Of a DNA stretch of 6,249 nt, positions 1-5,273 are shown piece by piece (the stretch's first letter is position 1; each line of letters begins with the position of its first letter). The notes under the pieces were generated by a model that saw only the letters and a program-made list of their open reading frames with translations, did no database searches and was not told the DNA's origin. This stretch comes from Methanomicrobiales archaeon. Its GTDB lineage: Archaea; Halobacteriota; Methanomicrobia; Methanomicrobiales; Methanospirillaceae. Position numbers and translations under genes: made by a program. The stretch lies in NCBI GenBank assembly GCA_017883495.1, contig JADGNL010000230.1, forward strand, positions 1-6,249. The letters are read 5' to 3'.

Positions 1-42
1 ACAACCATCAGTTCCTTTTTCCGCGTCGATACGTTCACGGCG

Positions 43-58
43 GCCAGTAGCTACCGGC
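43..58. repeat. Imperfect palindrome centred on GTAGCTAC
   Basis: The 8-base palindrome GTAGCTAC (47-54) is extended by three more pairs on each side after one mismatch, giving a 16-base dyad. It lies about 65 bases beyond the stop of the last cassette gene and just upstream of whatever is transcribed leftward past the window edge. It could be an operator or part of a terminator, but short dyads arise by chance in GC-rich DNA. Confidence 0.3.
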
Positions 59-122
59 GATCTCGTTTGGGGCTCGTGTGCCCCCGCGACCGGGCGCGTG
101 TCACAGGAAAGGTCGGTGGCGG

Positions 123-647
123 TCATACCTCGGCCGCCATCCTCCGGAGCTCTCCCGCGACTTCGGCCGACTCGACCTCATGCCCGCACGCGCGGGATAC
201 TCGCCGCACCAGGTCCTCCCACATGTCGATCCGGTCGCCATTGGGATCGTTCTCCGGGAGCATCCGCCGGTACCGGCCGGTGAGGTCCTCGCCGACGATG
301 GAGATGAGGGCGTCCCGGATACCCGTGACCTTCTGCTCCGCCGCGGTCGTCGACGCAATCCGGTCGTCGCGCATCCGCCGTACGACATCCCGCAGCCGCT
401 CCCGGTTCGCCGAGGCTTCGGCGGCAACCTCGCGCTGCCGGTCGCAGCTCTCCCGAGCGCCCCGGACGAGCCGGAATTTCGTGTTCAGCGAGTCCTCGAG
501 CGATTCGTCGCTGTACAGGATCTCCAGCTGCTCCCGGACGAACCGTGAGACGTTGAGGTGGTCGGCCTTGACCAGGTGATAGAGCTGCATCGGGATCCAG
601 ACCGGGAACTGCTTCATCTCGATACCGTGCCTGTCAGTGTACGGCAT
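123..647 (-). CDS. CcdA-like ribbon-helix-helix protein with helical C-terminal extension
   Basis: Predicted 174-residue cytoplasmic DNA-binding protein. Residues 12-46 fit an RHH fold: a beta strand (KQFPVWIP), helix A (residues 20-30), the turn LNVS at 31-34, and helix B beginning RFVREQLE. The N-V-S-x-F-V-R-E turn resembles archaeal CcdA-type antitoxins and related regulators. The remainder (about 50-174) is charged and predicted helical, possibly coiled coil, and much longer than an ordinary antitoxin of about 70-80 residues. The start at 647 is preferred because GGAGA lies 8 bases upstream; an internal Met11 at 617 has no good ribosome binding site. The ATG directly follows the TGA of the 37-codon frame upstream, so translation is probably coupled. 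Role as regulator, antitoxin or partition-type protein is inference; no toxin gene follows within the window. Confidence 0.75.
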   Translation of the reverse strand: MPYTDRHGIEMKQFPVWIPMQLYHLVKADHLNVSRFVREQLEILYSDESLEDSLNTKFRLVRGARESCDRQREVAAEASANRERLRDVVRRMRDDRIASTTAAEQKVTGIRDALISIVGEDLTGRYRRMLPENDPNGDRIDMWEDLVRRVSRACGHEVESAEVAGELRRMAAEV

Positions 648-761
<114 letters not shown>

Positions 762-932
762 TCAGGTCTCCAGAATGGGGTGCTCGACCACGATCCCGGT
801 CTCGTCCACCCGGAGAAGGCCGCAGCGGATCCGCTCGCGGTTGCAGTACCGCATGAACCGGTCCCGCTCGCTCTCCGTCGTGACGATCTGGATGTCGCCG
901 CCGCTCTCGAGGCTGACGAACTTCCATCTCAC
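762..932 (-). CDS. Small uncharacterised protein (56 residues)
   Basis: I do not recognise the family. The protein starts (M)RWKFVSLESGGDIQIVT and ends with GIVVEHPILET; it alternates short beta-like stretches with a charged helix (ESERDRFMRYCNRE) and has two cysteines, no signal peptide and no membrane segment. The GTG start at 932 is chosen over an upstream ATG (1058) because GGAGG lies in front of it and because the GTG overlaps the TGA of the preceding gene as GTGA, matching the other junctions in the cassette. An ATG at 927 opens a different, low-quality frame. The stop is followed at once by ATG of the next frame. Confidence 0.6.
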   Translation of the reverse strand: MRWKFVSLESGGDIQIVTTESERDRFMRYCNRERIRCGLLRVDETGIVVEHPILET

Positions 933-1135
933 CCCTCCCGCCTCCAGAGGAGCGACCCGGGCGGGATCGCGGAGAGTAGCATCGGCGGGATCGCCCGGGT
1001 CTCCGGGACGCAGATCAGGCCCCGGGGGCCGGGCTCGAGGGTCACCAGCTCCTCCCATTCGCCGTCCGGGGTGCAGGCCCAGAACGTCCCCGGCGCCTGC
1101 GGGCGCTCGTCGGTGAAGCCGTCGGCGTCGATCAT
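929..1135 (-). CDS. Small uncharacterised protein (68 residues)
   Basis: No family recognised. The sequence is acidic at the start (MIDADGFTDERPQAPG), then WACTPDGEWEELVTLEPG and a proline-rich hydrophobic C-terminal half (IPPMLLSAIPPGSLLW). No metal motif or convincing membrane helix is seen. The ATG overlaps the TGA of the upstream gene as ATGA, with a GGTG-containing ribosome binding site 5 bases upstream, and its own TGA overlaps the next gene's GTG. Position in a tightly coupled chain is the main evidence that it is a gene. Confidence 0.6.
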   Translation of the reverse strand: MIDADGFTDERPQAPGTFWACTPDGEWEELVTLEPGPRGLICVPETRAIPPMLLSAIPPGSLLWRREG

Positions 1136-1383
1136 GCCGGCACCGCCCCGCGGAACTCCTCGAACAGGTCGAGCGCCCGCCGCATCCCCGACCGGGTCGT
1201 CTGCGCCAAATGGGGAAACTCGGTCCCCGGGACCCGCGTCGCGGCGTTGACCTCGGCGGCCGACGCGGCGCCGAGACGATCGGCCCGGCGGACGTACGAC
1301 CTGACCGCCTTCGCGGTGCCCGCCTCGTATCCCTTCGTCACCAGCCAGGCGGCGAACCGGTCGAGCTCCTCGTCGGGGATCAT
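1132..1383 (-). CDS. Free-standing SAM-like (recombinase core-binding-type) domain protein, 83 residues
   Basis: The helical pattern resembles the N-terminal core-binding domain of tyrosine recombinases: LDRFAAWLVTKGYEAGTAKA at 7-26 mirrors the usual 'F..WL...G.s..T...Y' helix-turn-helix, followed by YVRRA, and the last helix (about 64-77, TRSGMRRALDLFEEF) matches the closing helix of that domain. The catalytic domain with its Arg-His-Arg-Tyr residues is absent; the frame stops immediately after the domain. It could be a DNA-binding accessory protein, a decoy or dominant-negative of an integrase, or an unrelated helical protein. The start ATG overlaps the preceding stop (ATGA) with GGAG 5 bases upstream; a longer open frame to 1671 is out of keeping with the neighbours, since it would cross the zinc-ribbon gene. 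Confidence 0.6.
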   Translation of the reverse strand: MIPDEELDRFAAWLVTKGYEAGTAKAVRSYVRRADRLGAASAAEVNAATRVPGTEFPHLAQTTRSGMRRALDLFEEFRGAVPA

Positions 1384-1559
1384 TCCCACTCCGCGCGTTC
1401 GGCGCAGTCCCGGCAGAGGTACCGCCGGAATCGCCGCCGGGAGTCCCGCGACGCCTCGGCGCCGATCTCCCGCCCGCAGGCGGAGCAATGCTCCGGGTCG
1501 GCCGGCCGGAGGTACCGGGTGCCGCAGCGCCCGCAGGAGAGCTCCGCGTCCGCGCCCAT
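1380..1559 (-). CDS. Small zinc-ribbon protein (59 residues)
   Basis: Three CxxC pairs are visible: C9-C12 (SCGRCG), C25-C28 (HCSACG) and C49-C52 (LCRDC). The first two, 12 residues apart, form a typical zinc-ribbon knuckle pair; the third could join a second site or dimer contact. Between them lies a strongly basic stretch (SRDSRRRFRRYL), suited to nucleic acid binding. Short zinc-ribbon proteins of this kind are common in archaeal viruses and plasmids and usually act in DNA, RNA or protein binding; no precise function can be given. The ATG shares a base with the preceding stop (TGATG), and GGAG lies 7 bases upstream. Its stop overlaps the start of the SAM-like gene. Confidence 0.75.
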   Translation of the reverse strand: MGADAELSCGRCGTRYLRPADPEHCSACGREIGAEASRDSRRRFRRYLCRDCAERAEWE

Positions 1560-1912
1560 CAGGCGTCTCCGCCGAGGACCGCGACCGGGCCGTCGTCCCG
1601 GTAGTAGTGCGCCCGCAGGTGATCGCGCGGGACCAGGAACGCGGCGGCATCGACCGGGAACCCGATCCCATCCGGCACGAACCCGAGCCCGGCCCGGGAC
1701 GCGCCGAGCAGCATGCGGCCGCCGGCGGAGGCGCCGATGTCCCCGATCGCCTCCCCGTCGTCCGAATAGAGGACCGCGGGGTACCCGACGAGCAGGTACG
1801 GCGCGTCGTCGGCCAGGACCCGGTAGCGGCGCCGGATTCCGGCCGTGATCCGGATCAGGATCTCGTCGGAGTCGTCCGCCTTTCCGGCGCTGCCAACCGT
1901 CTCCCAGGTCAT
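1559..1912 (-). CDS. Uncharacterised protein (117 residues)
   Basis: No family recognised. After an acidic N-terminus comes a run of probable beta strands (EILIRITAGIRRRYRVL, then PYLLVGYPAVLYS at about 43-55), a glycine- and alanine-rich middle, and VPDGIGFPVDAAAFLVPRDH near the C-terminus. No signal peptide, membrane helix or catalytic motif is evident, so a soluble, beta-rich small domain is likely. It overlaps the upstream gene by ATGA and shares a base with the downstream start. It is the largest member of the middle of the cassette. Confidence 0.65.
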   Translation of the reverse strand: MTWETVGSAGKADDSDEILIRITAGIRRRYRVLADDAPYLLVGYPAVLYSDDGEAIGDIGASAGGRMLLGASRAGLGFVPDGIGFPVDAAAFLVPRDHLRAHYYRDDGPVAVLGGDA

Positions 1913-2067
1913 TGGCCCTGCCCCCCGACCCGATCCCCGTTCGGCGGCCGGTTCGCGACCGCCCGGGCGATGCGGGCGATCCCTTCATCTCCCCGGAAGT
2001 CACAGATCTCCGCGGCGGTCGTTCCCCACTCGTGCTTGCAGGCTGGGTGCGGGGCGCTGCCGTTCAT
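1909..2067 (-). CDS. Small uncharacterised protein with Cys/His N-terminus (52 residues)
   Basis: The frame reads MNGSAPHPACKHEWGTTAAE, then ICDFRGDEGIARIARAVANR and a Gly/Pro-rich tail. C10, H12 and C22, with H7, could bind a metal, but no standard knuckle spacing is seen. The ATG overlaps the preceding TGA as ATGA, with GAGGAC about 7 bases upstream, and its own TGA overlaps the start of the 117-residue gene. Being framed exactly by coupled junctions on both sides argues that it is real despite its length. Confidence 0.6.
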   Translation of the reverse strand: MNGSAPHPACKHEWGTTAAEICDFRGDEGIARIARAVANRPPNGDRVGGQGQ

Positions 2068-2186
2068 TCTGCGTCCTCGAGCTGCCGGAGCCCGCGCCGG
2101 ACGGCGGGAATCGCGTTCTCTTCCCCATTGCCCGTCTCGCGCGCGATCGACGGGATGGCGGCGAGCGACATTGTCACGCGCTGCAC
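2064..2186 (-). CDS. Very small uncharacterised protein (40 residues)
   Basis: Start chosen at GTG 2186 because GGGAGG lies 7 bases upstream; it reads (M)QRVTMSLAAIPSIARETG and ends AVRRGLRQLEDAE. An alternative GTG at 2177 would overlap the preceding stop as GTGA but lies too far from the ribosome binding site, and ATG 2171 is also possible. The frame overlaps the upstream RHH gene by 13 bases and the downstream gene by ATGA. The predicted product is helical and charged; no function can be assigned. It could be a partner or tail of the short RHH protein. Confidence 0.5.
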   Translation of the reverse strand: MQRVTMSLAAIPSIARETGNGEENAIPAVRRGLRQLEDAE

Positions 2187-2323
2187 GCCGGCACCTCCCT
2201 GTCCGCCTGCCTGATCATGGATCGCAGGAGCGCGCCGCGGCTGCGGTTGGCCCGCAGCCGTTCGATGATCTCCAGGTCCGCCGGCGAGCAGCGGATCGTG
2301 AGATTCTCAGTAAGGTCTGTCAT
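2174..2323 (-). CDS. Short ribbon-helix-helix (Arc/CopG-type) regulator, 49 residues
   Basis: A near-minimal RHH protein. The strand (ENLTIRCS, 6-13) that inserts into the DNA major groove is followed by helix A (PADLEIIERLRA, 14-25), the turn NRSRG and helix B (ALLRSMIRQA, 31-40). RHH proteins dimerise through the strand and usually repress their own operons. As first gene of the minus-strand cassette it is the obvious candidate for autoregulation, and a dyad overlaps its start codon. No ribosome binding site precedes the ATG; the candidate TATA box at 2356-2363 would leave a leader of only about 10 bases. Confidence 0.7.
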   Translation of the reverse strand: MTDLTENLTIRCSPADLEIIERLRANRSRGALLRSMIRQADREVPACSA

Positions 2324-2336
2324 GTTTTACAAAATG
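2321..2336. promoter_or_regulatory. AT-rich dyad over the start of the short RHH gene (candidate operator)
   Basis: CATGTTTTACAAAATG pairs TTTT with AAAA around a central AC, and CAT with ATG offset by one base. It overlaps the start codon of the minus-strand RHH gene and would lie at or just after its transcription start, a usual place for a repressor site. It stands out as AT-rich in very GC-rich surroundings. Confidence 0.35.
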
Positions 2337-2355
2337 TAATTGATCGCGTCTTGCT

Positions 2356-2363
2356 GATAAAAA
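2356..2363 (-). promoter_or_regulatory. Candidate TATA box for the minus-strand cassette
   Basis: The minus strand reads TTTTTATC here, similar to the archaeal box A. Transcription would begin about 25 bases further on (near 2335), shortly before the ATG at 2323. Read on the plus strand, the same AT-rich block (GATAAAAA) could serve the divergent RHH gene. Confidence 0.4.
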
Positions 2364-2380
2364 GCTCGGAGAACACAAAG

Positions 2381-2395
2381 GTTGAATACCTCAAC
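2381..2395 (+). promoter_or_regulatory. Candidate TATA box within a dyad, upstream of the plus-strand RHH gene
   Basis: TTGAATAC at 2382-2389 is centred about 26 bases before the ATG at 2411, the distance expected for a leaderless archaeal transcript. The box sits inside the inverted repeat GTTGA-ATACC-TCAAC, so a protein bound to the dyad would block the box. Confidence 0.4.
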
Positions 2396-2410
2396 GGCAA
2401 ATTGTCTTGC

Positions 2411-2653
2411 ATGGCGGGCGGACAGGTTACCGTGCGGCTCGATCCACGGGTGAAGGCCCGGCTCAATCAACTCGTTGAAGAGAAACACTATCCGAGCATC
2501 AGCGCCTTTATCACCGAGGCGATACTGGAGAAGTTCGGGATCGAGGGGATCGCCGTGGATGGCGAGGTGCCCCCGGACCCGATCCAGCGATACTTTTCTA
2601 CTCCTGAGGGCAGGGCGCTGCTGCGCCAGCTCATCCGGGAAGAGCGCGAGTGA
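2411..2653 (+). CDS. Ribbon-helix-helix (CopG-family) regulator, 80 residues
   Basis: The strand QVTVRLDP (5-12) is followed by helix A (RVKARLNQLVEEKHY), the turn PSIS and helix B (AFITEAILEKFGI), the classic RHH layout, at residues 5-43. The C-terminal half (GEVPPDPIQRYFSTPEGRAL and a charged helix) is not a domain I recognise; it is not the ACT-type nickel-sensing domain of NikR, which is longer. The ATG at 2411 is chosen because it directly precedes the RHH strand and has a TATA-like box at leaderless distance; there is no ribosome binding site. The open frame continues far upstream, but that part is out-of-frame shadow of the minus-strand genes. It lies back to back with the short RHH gene across 87 bases, so each could regulate the other. 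Confidence 0.75.
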   Translation: MAGGQVTVRLDPRVKARLNQLVEEKHYPSISAFITEAILEKFGIEGIAVDGEVPPDPIQRYFSTPEGRALLRQLIREERE

Positions 2654-2679
2654 TCACTTTCACACCGCCATCGCACCCC

Positions 2680-2687
2680 TATATGCC
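2680..2687 (+). promoter_or_regulatory. TATA box for a leaderless 46-residue gene
   Basis: CTATATGC is centred about 27 bases before the ATG at 2711. No Shine-Dalgarno motif precedes that ATG. Position and composition fit a leaderless archaeal promoter, here between the RHH gene and the next small gene. Confidence 0.5.
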
Positions 2688-2710
2688 TGACCCCCGCCAA
2701 CCCCTCCACC

Positions 2711-2851
2711 ATGGACGAGGTCCGGAGGGCGATCGCAGCGGGCGAGCGGACGCCGGCCCAGGTCGCCCGGCTCCGCCAGGTCATCCGGTCGGCCCTGGAA
2801 GAGGAAGGCCTGCCGACGCGCGATCGGGATGGCTCCGGATCTCAGCAGTGA
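2711..2851 (+). CDS. Small helical uncharacterised protein (46 residues)
   Basis: The protein begins MDEVRRAIAAGERTPAQVAR, continues LRQVIRSALEEEGLP and ends in a Gly/Ser/Gln tail. The pattern of charged and hydrophobic residues suggests two helices joined by a short turn at GERTP. No cysteine, signal peptide or membrane segment is present. Support comes from the leaderless promoter geometry and from gene-like codon use. It follows the 80-residue RHH gene by 57 bases on the same strand and may belong to the same accessory block. Function unknown. Confidence 0.5.
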   Translation: MDEVRRAIAAGERTPAQVARLRQVIRSALEEEGLPTRDRDGSGSQQ

Positions 2852-3320
2852 TCTCGATGAGCAGGTCCGGGTTCCGCCACAGTATGCCCCCGGGTCCGCG
2901 AGCTCTTCCGCGGCCCCGTCCCGTGAGCATGGCCGCCGGAGGAAAGGAACCCGGGTACGGCCGGGCAGATCGCGCGGCACCGTGAAAACGGTACCGGCGC
3001 TTCGGCCCATGCGGCCGATCGTCATGCGTCCGGGGGCGGAGACTCTCGGCCAGAACGACAGAACATGATCGGTCGTCCGGTTCGAGGCGGGCAGCGGGCC
3101 CCCCCCGGTTCTCCGGGACCGGAGACCCCCGTCTCGACCCCCCAATCGGCACCTCGATCTGCGATACGGCCGGCCCGCTCCCGCTCTGCTGCTCGCCGGC
3201 ATCCCTCCCCAGCGGCGATGGCGGGATTTCTCCGGCGGACTGGCGTTCGCCGGTGGAATCAACCGCTACAAAGGCGCCAACAACGGCCGTTTCCGTGCTC
3301 CATGGGCCTTCCTGGGGGCC

Positions 3321-3335
3321 GATTGCGTCGCAATC
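3321..3335. repeat. Perfect 15-base palindrome upstream of the cbiM promoter
   Basis: GATTGCG-T-CGCAATC: two 7-base arms around a single T. It ends 95 bases before the cbiM start and about 20 bases before the candidate TATA box, where an activator or repressor of the transporter could bind. No T-run follows, so a terminator is less likely. Confidence 0.5.
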
Positions 3336-3354
3336 TCTTCGTAATACTGGTCTC

Positions 3355-3379
3355 GAAAATAACAAAGAGGAACCTTTTT
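3355..3379 (+). promoter_or_regulatory. Candidate promoter and overlapping dyad for the cbiMNOQ operon
   Basis: GAAAATAAC at 3355-3363 is TATA-like; transcription would start near 3385 and leave a leader of about 45 bases. Directly after it lies the near-palindrome AAAGAGG-AA-CCTTTTT (3364-3379), a possible operator between TATA box and start. A second AT-rich candidate, GATAATAC at 3389-3396, would give a leader of only about 10 bases. The hexamer TAATAC occurs at both 3342 and 3391. Confidence 0.35.
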
Positions 3380-3419
3380 CACTGAGAGGATAATACAAAA
3401 CATCGCAGAAGTACCACGC

Positions 3420-3428
3420 AGGTGATCC
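3420..3428 (+). promoter_or_regulatory. Extended Shine-Dalgarno site of cbiM
   Basis: AGGTGATCC matches nine bases complementary to the conserved 3' end of 16S rRNA and lies just before ATG 3431. It settles the start: the in-frame GTG at 3422 lies inside the binding site itself and would also bury the metal-binding Met-His N-terminus. Confidence 0.75.
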
Positions 3429-3430
3429 CC

Positions 3431-4069
3431 ATGCACATCCCCGACTCCTTCATCCCGATCCCGCAGGCCGCCGTGTACTGGCTGATCGCGCTCGTCTTCA
3501 TCGCGCTCGCCCTCCGCTGGGTACGGCGGGAGATGAGCGAGGAGAAGGTCCCGCTGGTCGCCGTCCTCGCGGCCGGCGTCTTCGCGCTCCAGGCCTTCAA
3601 CATCCCGGTGATGATGGGCACCAGCGGCCACCTGCTCGGGGCGGCGCTCGTCGCGATCGTGCTCGGCTCGCCGTTCGCGGCGGTCTTCGTCCTCTCCCTG
3701 GTCCTGATCGTGCAGGGCGTCCTCTTCGGCGACGGCGGCCTCACGACCATGGGCGCGAACATCATCAATATGGGCGTGATCGGGGGCTTCGTCGGCTACT
3801 ACGGGTACCACGGCCTGCTCTCGCTCACGAAGAGCAGGTTCGCCTCGGCCGCCGGCGCGGCCTGGCTCGCCTGCATCATCCCGGCTCTCGCGGCCGCGCT
3901 CGAGCTGACGGCCGCCGGGACCTTCCCGCTCGTGCCCGGGCTGGTCGGAATGGGGGTCTACCACGCCCTGATCGGCGTGGTCGAGGCCGCGATCACGGCC
4001 GTCGTGCTCGGGCTGATCGTGAGCGCCCGCCCCGACATCCTGGAGCGGGCCGAGGGGGCGCCGATATGA
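3431..4069 (+). CDS. cbiM: CbiM, substrate-specific membrane component of a cobalt/nickel ECF transporter
   Basis: Integral membrane protein of 212 residues that captures Co2+ (or Ni2+) and passes it inward when coupled to CbiQ and CbiO. The N-terminus MHIPDSF is the family hallmark: in the structurally known NikM, the amino group of Met1, His2 and His67 hold the metal. This protein has His2 and, in GTSGHLLG, a histidine at exactly residue 67. Further family motifs are the loop LFGDGGLTTMGANI at 98-111 and about six hydrophobic segments (roughly 13-30, 42-58, 70-98, 112-126, 142-162, 172-196). The usual MHIxDG reads DS here, a small deviation. The stop overlaps the start of the cbiN-like gene by ATGA. 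Metal identity cannot be read from the sequence; cobalt is the conventional call, and nickel is possible. Confidence 0.95.
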   Translation: MHIPDSFIPIPQAAVYWLIALVFIALALRWVRREMSEEKVPLVAVLAAGVFALQAFNIPVMMGTSGHLLGAALVAIVLGSPFAAVFVLSLVLIVQGVLFGDGGLTTMGANIINMGVIGGFVGYYGYHGLLSLTKSRFASAAGAAWLACIIPALAAALELTAAGTFPLVPGLVGMGVYHALIGVVEAAITAVVLGLIVSARPDILERAEGAPI

Positions 4070-4410
4070 TCCCGACCCGCGTGCTGATCGCCGCCGGCAT
4101 TGTCCTCGCGCTCGTTATCGGTATCGGCGCGGTCTTCTTCGCCTCCTCCGACCCCGACGGGCTCGACAGCACGGCCCTCGTCACCCAGGGTCAGAAGGAG
4201 CTGACCCAGCCCGCGAATCCCGGCGCGGCCGTCGACGGAGCGGCGCTCCCCGGCACGTTCGAGTACAGCGCGCCGTTTGCCGAGTACACGCTCGGCGGCT
4301 CGAAGCTCGCCGACGCCGGGCTGATGGTCGCCGGGACCCTGCTCGCCCTCGTCGCCGTCCTCGGGATCGGCCGGGGGCTCAAGGCCCTCAACCGATCGAG
4401 GTCCTCATAA
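4066..4410 (+). CDS. cbiN: CbiN-like PDGLE-domain membrane protein
   Basis: A 114-residue protein with two membrane helices (about 6-26 and 83-104) and an extracytoplasmic loop between them. Directly after the first helix comes DPDGLD (29-34), the hallmark of the PDGLE domain found in NikN-type and some CbiN-type proteins and often fused to CbiM. In the family, this small partner is needed for metal loading of CbiM. The start overlaps the cbiM stop (ATGA), which implies coupled synthesis in equal amounts. The PDGLE form, rather than enterobacterial CbiN, leaves room for nickel as substrate. It ends with a short basic cytoplasmic tail (GLKALNRSRSS). Confidence 0.88.
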   Translation: MIPTRVLIAAGIVLALVIGIGAVFFASSDPDGLDSTALVTQGQKELTQPANPGAAVDGAALPGTFEYSAPFAEYTLGGSKLADAGLMVAGTLLALVAVLGIGRGLKALNRSRSS

Positions 4411-4433
4411 TCTCCACCCGGTACGGACACGCC

Positions 4434-5273
4434 ATGCACCTGATCGAGACCACCCACCTCTCGTACGCCTACCGCGACAGCGTCCGCGCCCTCGACGACG
4501 TCAACTTCGTGGCCCCCCGGAACGTCCGGATCGCGGTGATCGGGCCGAACGGCGCGGGGAAGTCCACGCTCTTCCGCCACCTGAACGGGATCCTCCTCCC
4601 GCAGGAGGGGCAGGTGCTGGTCCGCGGCGAGCCCGTCACGAAGAAGAACCTCAAGGAGGTCCGGAAGTTCGTCGGCGTCGTCTTCCAGAACCCCGACGAC
4701 CAGATCTTCGCGCCGACGGTCGAGCAGGACGTCGCGTTCGGCCCGACCAACCTCGGGCTCGACGAGGCCACCGTGATGCACCGGGTCGACGAGGCCCTCG
4801 GCCTCCTCGGGATCGAGTACCTCCGCCACCGGGCCCCGCACCACCTCTCGGGCGGGGAGAAGAAGCGGGTCGCGATCGCGGGCGTGCTCGCCATGGAGCC
4901 GGACGTGCTCGTGATGGACGAGCCGACGGCCGGCCTCGACCCCCGCGGGCGGGACGACCTGGTCCGGTTCGTGAACTCGCTTGCGGAGAAGTACGGCATG
5001 ACCGTGATCTTCTCGACCCACGAGCTCGAGCTCGTCACGGCCATGGCCGACTACATCTACGTGATGGACCAGGGGAAGATCCTCGCGCAGGGCTCGGTCC
5101 AGGAGATCTTCGAGCAGGAGGAGATGCTCCGCCGTATCCGGCTCGACGTGCCCGTAATCCCGAAGCTCTGCCGCGCCCTGCGCCGCCGCGGCGCCGCCGT
5201 GCCCGTCGCCTACACCGTCGAGGAGGCCGAAGAGGGGCTCGCGGCCGCACTCGCCCTGCCTCGCCGACCATGA
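4434..5273 (+). CDS. cbiO: CbiO, ATPase component of the cobalt/nickel ECF transporter
   Basis: Cytoplasmic ABC ATPase of 279 residues that drives metal uptake through CbiQ. All catalytic motifs are intact: Walker A GPNGAGKST (37-45), Q-loop Gln85 in the ECF-typical FQNPDDQIF, signature LSGGEKKR (138-145), Walker B VLVMDEPT with catalytic Glu163, D-loop AGLD (166-169) and the switch His196 in STHELE. Length is usual for the family. The last 40 residues (after about 240) form a charged, Ala/Arg-rich tail. The gene begins 23 bases after cbiN and has no clear ribosome binding site (CGGAC only); ATAATC around 4407-4412 is a weak TATA-like box at leaderless distance, so an internal start is possible. 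It precedes cbiQ, overlapping by ATGA. Confidence 0.96.
   Translation: MHLIETTHLSYAYRDSVRALDDVNFVAPRNVRIAVIGPNGAGKSTLFRHLNGILLPQEGQVLVRGEPVTKKNLKEVRKFVGVVFQNPDDQIFAPTVEQDVAFGPTNLGLDEATVMHRVDEALGLLGIEYLRHRAPHHLSGGEKKRVAIAGVLAMEPDVLVMDEPTAGLDPRGRDDLVRFVNSLAEKYGMTVIFSTHELELVTAMADYIYVMDQGKILAQGSVQEIFEQEEMLRRIRLDVPVIPKLCRALRRRGAAVPVAYTVEEAEEGLAAALALPRRP

Larger units (their letters stand above)
2852..3430. other. Long non-coding stretch upstream of the metal-uptake operon
   Basis: I find no convincing gene here on either strand. Open frames exist (for example minus 2781-3398 and plus 3065-3385), but their products are low-complexity Arg/Pro/Gly/Ser-rich sequences with no domain, ribosome binding site or coupled neighbour. 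Visible structure includes a 5-pair hairpin with a GAAA loop (2979-2992), a 6-pair hairpin TCGGCC/GGCCGA (3002-3018), a run of eight C (3099-3106), the palindrome at 3321-3335 and the promoter region after about 3350. It could be decayed coding sequence at the border of the accessory block, or hold an untranslated RNA. Confidence 0.5.

Noticed and set aside
1..38. A possible minus-strand start GTG at 38 running off the left edge
   Set aside because: Only twelve complete codons are visible, with no ribosome binding site and no recognisable motif.
1380..2003. A 207-codon minus-strand frame whose C-terminus is the zinc-ribbon protein
   Set aside because: The upstream part is low-complexity Arg/Gly and crosses the 52- and 117-residue genes; the ATG at 1559 has a ribosome binding site and a coupled junction.
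1247..2653. A 468-codon plus-strand open frame ending with the RHH protein
   Set aside because: Everything before 2411 is Arg/Pro/Ala-rich sequence antisense to the coupled minus-strand genes, with stop-free frames expected at this GC content. Only the last 80 codons form a domain.
3070..3100. GGTTCGAGG resembling a tRNA T-loop (possible tRNA fragment or attachment site)
   Set aside because: The flanking bases do not form a five-pair T-stem, and no acceptor or anticodon arm is present.
2781..3398. A 205-codon minus-strand frame with AFVAVDSTG, faintly like a DDE transposase segment, and RNPDLLIEITAEIRS
   Set aside because: The rest shows no transposase motifs, no ribosome binding site is seen and the composition is low-complexity. 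A broken transposase cannot be excluded but is not supported.
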